Positions 35,565 to 39,618 of a stretch of 39,618 nucleotides of DNA are shown here, one piece after another. The translations under genes were made by a program, and so were the position numbers. A model generated the notes under the pieces. That model saw nothing but the letters and a program-made list of their open reading frames with translations. It had not been told where the DNA came from and did not search any database. Source of the DNA: Oscillospiraceae bacterium (GTDB lineage Bacteria; Bacillota; Clostridia; Oscillospirales; Acutalibacteraceae); NCBI GenBank assembly GCA_015066095.1, contig SVPC01000003.1, positions 65,407-105,024 of the forward strand, in the 5' to 3' direction. The stretch's first letter is position 1; the number at the start of each line of letters is the position of its first letter.

Positions 35565-36968
35565 TTAAATTATTTTACCGAGAAGCCCGTTATCATAGGC
35601 TTCTACTTTAATATTTACAAATTCACCAAGCATACTCTTGTCGCCTTTAAACTCGATAACTGCAGTACCTTGAGTATGGCCTTGCATATAACCATCTCTT
35701 TCAGATACCGCGTCACACAAAACGCGGAAAGTTTTACCTATGAATTTTTGTATATTTTCTTCTGCTACTTTTTCCTGTACTTTTAAAAGTTCAGAGAACC
35801 ATCTACCCTTTTCCACGCGCGAAATCGGGTCATCCATTGTGGCGGCAGGCGTACCCTTTCGTTTGGAATAAATAAAAGTAAAAAGTGATGCGAATTTTAC
35901 TTCATTTACAAGACTTAAAGTTTCTTTAAAATCTTCATAAGTCTCACCCGGGAAACCAACGATAATATCACTTGTCAAATCAACATCCGGTATGCGTTCT
36001 TTAGCATTTTTTATAAGTTCCAAATACTGTTCGCGGTCGTAATAGCGATTCATAAGTTTTAGTATACGACTACTACCGCTTTGGAACGGCAAGTGCAAAT
36101 GACGGGTAACTTTTTTGCACTCTTTTATAGTGTCTAAAAGTTCGATAGTGCAGTCTTTTGGGTGGGAAGTCATAAACCTTATTACAAACTCACCCTCGAT
36201 ATCATTTATCATACGAAGCAGTTTTGCAAAGTTAACCCCGTGCGAACAACCTTTACCGTAAGAGTTAACATTCTGACCCAAAAGAGTAATATCTTTATAG
36301 CCGTCTTTTATCATTTGACGGGCTTCGGCAATAATTTTTTCAGGCTCACGGGAACGCTCTCTGCCGCGAACATACGGCACTATACAGTATGTGCAAAAAT
36401 TATTGCAACCGTACATAATGGGAAGCCAACCCTTAAATTTACCGTCGCGTTTTACGGGTACATCTTCAATGACTGTATTGTCTTCCATCGATAACTCAAA
36501 CACACGCTTACCGCCCGAAAGGCGTTTATAAATAAATTCAGGCAAACGATGTTCAACATGGGTGCCCAAAACAAAATCAACATACGGGTAACTTTTGCGG
36601 ATTTTTTCTGCAATATGTTCTTGCTGTGACATACAACCACAAACCGCAACAATTGTGTTTGGTCTGTCCTTTTTGATTTGCTTTGTCATACCGATATTAC
36701 CAAACACTCTGTCTTCTGCGTGTTCTCTGACAGCACAAGTTTTAAAGATAATAAAATCGGCATTATCAATATCGTCAATGAGTGTATAGCCCATCTCAAA
36801 AAGCATACCTTTAAGCCTTTCAGAATCGCTAACATTCTGTTGACAACCGAATGTTACAACACAGGCTTTCGGATTAGCACCATACACAGTAGGTAAAAGT
36901 GATAAAACACGTTTTGCATAGCCTAACTGCACGTCCAAAATTGTGTTAGGTGTTAAGTTTAATTCCAA
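35565..36968 (-). CDS. miaB: tRNA-2-methylthio-N6-dimethylallyladenosine synthase MiaB, TTG start
   Basis: A radical-SAM methylthiotransferase of about 467 residues that thiomethylates i6A37, the product of MiaA. It shows the UPF0004 cluster cysteines (TFGCQQN, FKTCAVREHAEDR, AVCGCMSQ), the radical-SAM motif CNNFCTYCIVPYVRGRERS and a C-terminal TRAM domain. I place the start at TTG 36968, because GGGAG lies 8 nt before it; an in-frame TTG at 36983 would consume that ribosome site, and no ATG exists nearby. It is the first gene of the 15-gene run. Confidence 0.93.
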   Translation of the reverse strand: MELNLTPNTILDVQLGYAKRVLSLLPTVYGANPKACVVTFGCQQNVSDSERLKGMLFEMGYTLIDDIDNADFIIFKTCAVREHAEDRVFGNIGMTKQIKKDRPNTIVAVCGCMSQQEHIAEKIRKSYPYVDFVLGTHVEHRLPEFIYKRLSGGKRVFELSMEDNTVIEDVPVKRDGKFKGWLPIMYGCNNFCTYCIVPYVRGRERSREPEKIIAEARQMIKDGYKDITLLGQNVNSYGKGCSHGVNFAKLLRMINDIEGEFVIRFMTSHPKDCTIELLDTIKECKKVTRHLHLPFQSGSSRILKLMNRYYDREQYLELIKNAKERIPDVDLTSDIIVGFPGETYEDFKETLSLVNEVKFASLFTFIYSKRKGTPAATMDDPISRVEKGRWFSELLKVQEKVAEENIQKFIGKTFRVLCDAVSERDGYMQGHTQGTAVIEFKGDKSMLGEFVNIKVEAYDNGLLGKII

Positions 36969-36998
36969 AATATAATCTCCCAATTTATATAATATATT

Positions 36999-37027
36999 AT
37001 TATACTATAAGATAATATATATTGCAA
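36999..37027 (-). promoter_or_regulatory. Promoter of the 15-gene miaB-to-transketolase operon
   Basis: On the minus strand TTGCAA (37022-37027) and TATAAT (36999-37004) are 17 bp apart. Predicted start is near 36992. No other clear promoter lies between it and 21744, as the gaps between genes are 30 nt or less; internal promoters inside genes were not searched fully. Confidence 0.7.
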
Positions 37028-37028
37028 G

Positions 37029-37070
37029 GAAAAAACAAAAAAATCACAGCAATTTTTACTGTGATTTTTT
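37029..37070 (-). terminator. Intrinsic terminator after gtrA
   Basis: A 12-bp AT-rich stem (37038-37049 with 37059-37070) is followed on the minus strand by TTTGTTTTTT. It is T-rich on both sides. It ends just before the -35 of the miaB promoter. Confidence 0.88.
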
Positions 37071-37111
37071 GAGTTATAAAATATTCTGCCTAAACGATTT
37101 TTAGTATAAAA

Positions 37112-37495
37112 CTACTTCACCTTTTTAAAGATAAAAAACTTACTAAAGAGAAAATTAAGAATTATAACTAAAATGTTTGATAAAACTTTTATTAAAAGCG
37201 AATCAAATTCAAACATATCAACAAAAACGAGCATAATCAAAATGTCAAGTACACCTGTGAAAACACGGCAACCGAAAAAAGAAACCATTTCTTTTAAAAA
37301 GGCGTTTTGGTGGCATTCAAAAACAAAAAGTTTATTTGTAATAAAAGCAAAAATAACCGAAATTAGCCATGCTAAAGTGGTAGAAACCGCCGTGGGTAAA
37401 TCAATTAAATCTAAAAAATAGAAAGATATTATATTTACCGCAGTTGTAAGACCGCCGAATAATAAATAAAGAAAAATTTCTTTAAACTTTTTCAT
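37112..37495 (-). CDS. GtrA-family membrane protein
   Basis: A 127-residue protein with four membrane spans and the GtrA-family pattern (YLLFGGLTTAVNI, FAFITNKLFVF, ILNFLFSKFFIF). GtrA proteins are proposed to flip or present polyprenyl-phosphate-linked sugars. It overlaps the glycosyltransferase by 14 nt, so the two act together, probably in envelope glycan or teichoic acid decoration. The substrate is unknown. Confidence 0.9.
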   Translation of the reverse strand: MKKFKEIFLYLLFGGLTTAVNIISFYFLDLIDLPTAVSTTLAWLISVIFAFITNKLFVFECHQNAFLKEMVSFFGCRVFTGVLDILIMLVFVDMFEFDSLLIKVLSNILVIILNFLFSKFFIFKKVK

Positions 37496-38435
37496 AATCT
37501 AATATCTCCGAAACATAAAAACGTGGGCGTTCTTTTGTTTCGATATAGGTTTTACCTACATATTGCCCAACTATACCGATAGAAAACAGTTGTACACCGC
37601 CCAAAAACCAAATAGAAATCATAAGAGAAGCCCAACCTCGATTAGTTTCATTAAGGAAATATGAAATCAAAACATAGGCTAATGCAATAATTGAACAAAT
37701 CATTATAACTAACCCTAAAAACATTATAAGTTTAATTGGTTTTATCGAAAGCGAAGTTATTCCTTCCCACGCAAAAGACAGCATTTTGCGTAAGGGGTAT
37801 TTTGTTTCACCCGCAGTTCTTTCTTTACGCGCATAATATACGCTGTCAGACTTAAAGCCTAAACGCGTAACAATACCGCGCAAGAAAATATTGCGTTCCT
37901 TATACTGCATAAGCGCCTTTACTGCAGTATTGCTCATAAGACGAAAATCCGCGTGATTATCAACAGTTTTAGCGCCTAAAAAGGACATAAGTTTATAAAA
38001 TACACCTGCGGTAAAACGCTTGAAAAACGAGTCGGTCTTTCGGTCGTTTCTGACACCATAAACCACCTCAAAACCATCATTATATTTATCAATCATTTGC
38101 TCAATAACAGAGGTATCATCCTGTAAATCGGCATCAATTGTAACCGTAATATCACTCTTATCCTGAGCATATTCAAGACCTGCTAAAAGTGCATTTTGAT
38201 GCCCTGCATTATTGCCCAAATTTACACCGAAGACATAGTTAGTCTTGTCGTGATGTTCTTTTATAATATCCCAAGTTTTATCACGACTACCGTCATTAAC
38301 AAGCACAAGGCCGCTATCATTAGTGATTTTGCCTTTTTTGAATAAATCATTTAAGACATCACTTAATTTTTCGATTGTCTGCGGTAAAACTTCTTGCTCA
38401 TTATAGCACGGAACAACAATTAAAAGTTTTCTCAT
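37482..38435 (-). CDS. Polyprenyl-phosphate glycosyltransferase (GT2, GtrB/DPM1-like)
   Basis: A 317-residue GT2 enzyme. The N-terminal catalytic domain has VVPCYNEQEVLP, LVNDGSRDKTW and the metal site DADLQDD; after a KRFTAGVFYKLMS linker there are two C-terminal membrane spans (about 230-290), with QYVGKTYIETKERP after the second. It would transfer a sugar from a nucleotide sugar to undecaprenyl phosphate on the cytosolic face; GtrA would move it out. AAAGGTG precedes the start. Confidence 0.92.
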   Translation of the reverse strand: MRKLLIVVPCYNEQEVLPQTIEKLSDVLNDLFKKGKITNDSGLVLVNDGSRDKTWDIIKEHHDKTNYVFGVNLGNNAGHQNALLAGLEYAQDKSDITVTIDADLQDDTSVIEQMIDKYNDGFEVVYGVRNDRKTDSFFKRFTAGVFYKLMSFLGAKTVDNHADFRLMSNTAVKALMQYKERNIFLRGIVTRLGFKSDSVYYARKERTAGETKYPLRKMLSFAWEGITSLSIKPIKLIMFLGLVIMICSIIALAYVLISYFLNETNRGWASLMISIWFLGGVQLFSIGIVGQYVGKTYIETKERPRFYVSEILDYEKV

Positions 38436-38463
38436 ATATTCACCTTTAAAATTTGATAATTCA

Positions 38464-38492
38464 ATTATACTATTATTATTTTATAAGGTCAA
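38464..38492 (-). promoter_or_regulatory. Promoter of the glycosyltransferase-gtrA operon
   Basis: On the minus strand TTGACC (38487-38492) and TATAAT (38464-38469) are 17 bp apart. The -35 abuts the pckG terminator. The leader to the ATG is about 22 nt. Confidence 0.75.
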
Positions 38493-38493
38493 T

Positions 38494-38523
38494 AAAAAAT
38501 CCCGTATTTCTACGGGATTTTTT
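38494..38523 (-). terminator. Intrinsic terminator of pckG
   Basis: A perfect 13-bp stem (38494-38506 with 38511-38523) with a TTTC loop on the plus strand starts 7 nt past the pckG stop. On the minus strand the last six bases of the stem are T, so the tract is within the stem, followed by ATTGACC. Confidence 0.88.
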
Positions 38524-38529
38524 AACATA

Positions 38530-39618
38530 TTACATTTTAGCAAGGTTTGCTTTAAGATTAGCAAGTTGTTCTTCGAGTTCTTTGGGGAGTTTGTCGCCAA
38601 ACTTCTTGTAGTGCTCGGTAATTTCAGCTGCTTCCTGTTCCCAGACAGCCTTGTCAACAGTAAGGATATCCTTAAGGGTTTCGATATCCATATCAAGGTC
38701 AGTAAGGTCGATATCTTCAGGCTTCGGAATGTAACCAATAGCAGTTTCAGTAGCGTCAGCCTTGCCTTCGCAACGGTCGATAATCCAGTTAAGAACGCGC
38801 ATATTGTCGCCGAAACCGGGCCATACGAAGTTGCCTTCGTCATCGGTACGGAACCAGTTAACGTTAAAGATTTTGGGAGCTTTGTCGCCAAGCTTTTCGC
38901 CCATTTCAAGCCAGTGCTTGAAGTAGTCACCCATGTGATAACCACAGAAAGGAAGCATAGCCATGGGGTCGCGACGAACAACGCCAACTGCACCTGCAGC
39001 TGCAGCAGTTGTTTCGGAAGCCATTGCTGAGCCTACAAATACACCGTTAACCCAATCTTTTGATTGATATACGAGCGGAGCGCACTTAGCACGACGGCCA
39101 CCGAAGATGATTGCAGAAATCGGCACACCTTCGCCCTTGTTAAATTCTTCAGAAATGCAGGGGCAATTTTCAGCAGGGGCTGTAAATCTTGAGTTGGGGT
39201 GAGCAGCATAAGTTGACTTGTCTGCCTTATCAAATTTAGAGGCATCCCACTTGTTACCGCGCCAGTCAATACAACCATCGGGTAAATCTTTATTAAGACC
39301 TTCCCACCAAACAGTGTTGTCTTCCAAAACGTGAGCAACGTTGGTGAAAATAGTGCCTTTCTTTGTGCTTTCAAGAGCGTTAAAGTTAGACTTTTCATTA
39401 GTACCGGGAGCAACACCGAAGAAACCGTTTTCGGGGTTAATTGCATAAAGACGACCATCAGGACCTATCTTCATCCAAGAAATATCGTCACCTACAGTCC
39501 AAATCTTGTAGCCCTTCTTGCGTAAATATTCAGGCGGAATAAGCATAGCAAGGTTGGTCTTACCACAAGCAGACGGGAAAGCAGCAGCAACGTACTTAAC
39601 TTCGCCCTGTGGATTTTC
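38530..39618 (-). CDS. pckG: Phosphoenolpyruvate carboxykinase (GTP), 5' end outside the window
   Basis: The C-terminal 362 residues of GTP-dependent PEP carboxykinase, which interconverts oxaloacetate and PEP with GTP/GDP. The reading frame is open to the window edge; the first visible residues include the family P-loop FPSACGKTNLAM (the reactive Cys loop), then VGDDISWMKIGPDGRLYAINPE (kinase-2 region) and, further on, FGGRRAKCAPLVYQS. Family members are about 600 residues, so about 40 percent is missing. Here it could supply oxaloacetate to the citrate operon, a link made from pathway knowledge. Confidence 0.96.
   Translation of the reverse strand, partial: ENPQGEVKYVAAAFPSACGKTNLAMLIPPEYLRKKGYKIWTVGDDISWMKIGPDGRLYAINPENGFFGVAPGTNEKSNFNALESTKKGTIFTNVAHVLEDNTVWWEGLNKDLPDGCIDWRGNKWDASKFDKADKSTYAAHPNSRFTAPAENCPCISEEFNKGEGVPISAIIFGGRRAKCAPLVYQSKDWVNGVFVGSAMASETTAAAAGAVGVVRRDPMAMLPFCGYHMGDYFKHWLEMGEKLGDKAPKIFNVNWFRTDDEGNFVWPGFGDNMRVLNWIIDRCEGKADATETAIGYIPKPEDIDLTDLDMDIETLKDILTVDKAVWEQEAAEITEHYKKFGDKLPKELEEQLANLKANLAKM

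Noticed and set aside
37112-38435. gtrA/glycosyltransferase pair as a serotype-converting prophage remnant
   Set aside because: No integrase, attachment site or phage genes are present; such pairs are common in normal chromosomes.

Overview
The window looks like a chromosomal segment of a low-GC, strictly anaerobic, Gram-positive Clostridia member, most likely Oscillospirales/Ruminococcaceae-like. The reasons are AT-rich DNA, AddAB instead of RecBCD, a BofA-family protein, a SepF/DivIVA division cluster, a split transketolase, cohesin/dockerin modules, a predicted Re-type citrate synthase and GTP-dependent PEP carboxykinase. All genes except the truncated rsmA at the left edge lie on the minus strand. 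I see no rRNA, tRNA, CRISPR array, transposase or prophage.

Layout, left to right. (1) 2-451: 3' end of rsmA (+), meeting addA at a shared hairpin. (2) 475-7531: bofA-like gene, addB and addA, read right to left. (3) 7572-10649: a self-contained two-gene operon with consensus promoter and terminator. It encodes a secreted dockerin protein with a glucosaminidase-like domain that seems to lack its catalytic Glu, then a membrane-anchored cohesin protein. (4) 10681-15908: a complete operon for the oxidative half of the TCA cycle: predicted Re-citrate synthase, GntR/FCD regulator, aconitase and isocitrate dehydrogenase. A palindromic operator sits at its promoter. (5) 15918-16537: a single-gene unit encoding a SLOG/YpsA-like protein, with a LexA-type box between -35 and -10 and a probably leaderless start. 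(6) 16627-21516: a two-gene operon (224-aa protein of unknown function plus a 1306-aa secreted BspA-type leucine-rich-repeat protein with Cys-rich arrays), preceded by a roughly 217-nt structured leader that looks like an attenuator. (7) 21700-37027: fifteen closely packed co-directional genes behind one visible promoter: miaB, ylbF-like, mutS, mutL, miaA, HlyD-like, yggS, sepF, ylmH, divIVA, lspA, rluD, a HAD phosphatase and the two transketolase halves. (8) 37029-38492: gtrA and a polyprenyl-phosphate glycosyltransferase. (9) 38494-39618: pckG, truncated at the right edge.

How the genes fit together: PEP carboxykinase interconverts PEP and oxaloacetate. The TCA-branch operon would turn oxaloacetate and acetyl-CoA into 2-oxoglutarate for glutamate synthesis, under a co-encoded GntR repressor. 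The long operon couples mismatch repair, tRNA and rRNA modification, septum placement and pentose-phosphate metabolism. AddAB and the predicted SOS-controlled SLOG gene add DNA-damage functions. The least explained parts are the cohesin/dockerin pair, the LexA-box SLOG gene, and the LRR operon with its leader RNA.
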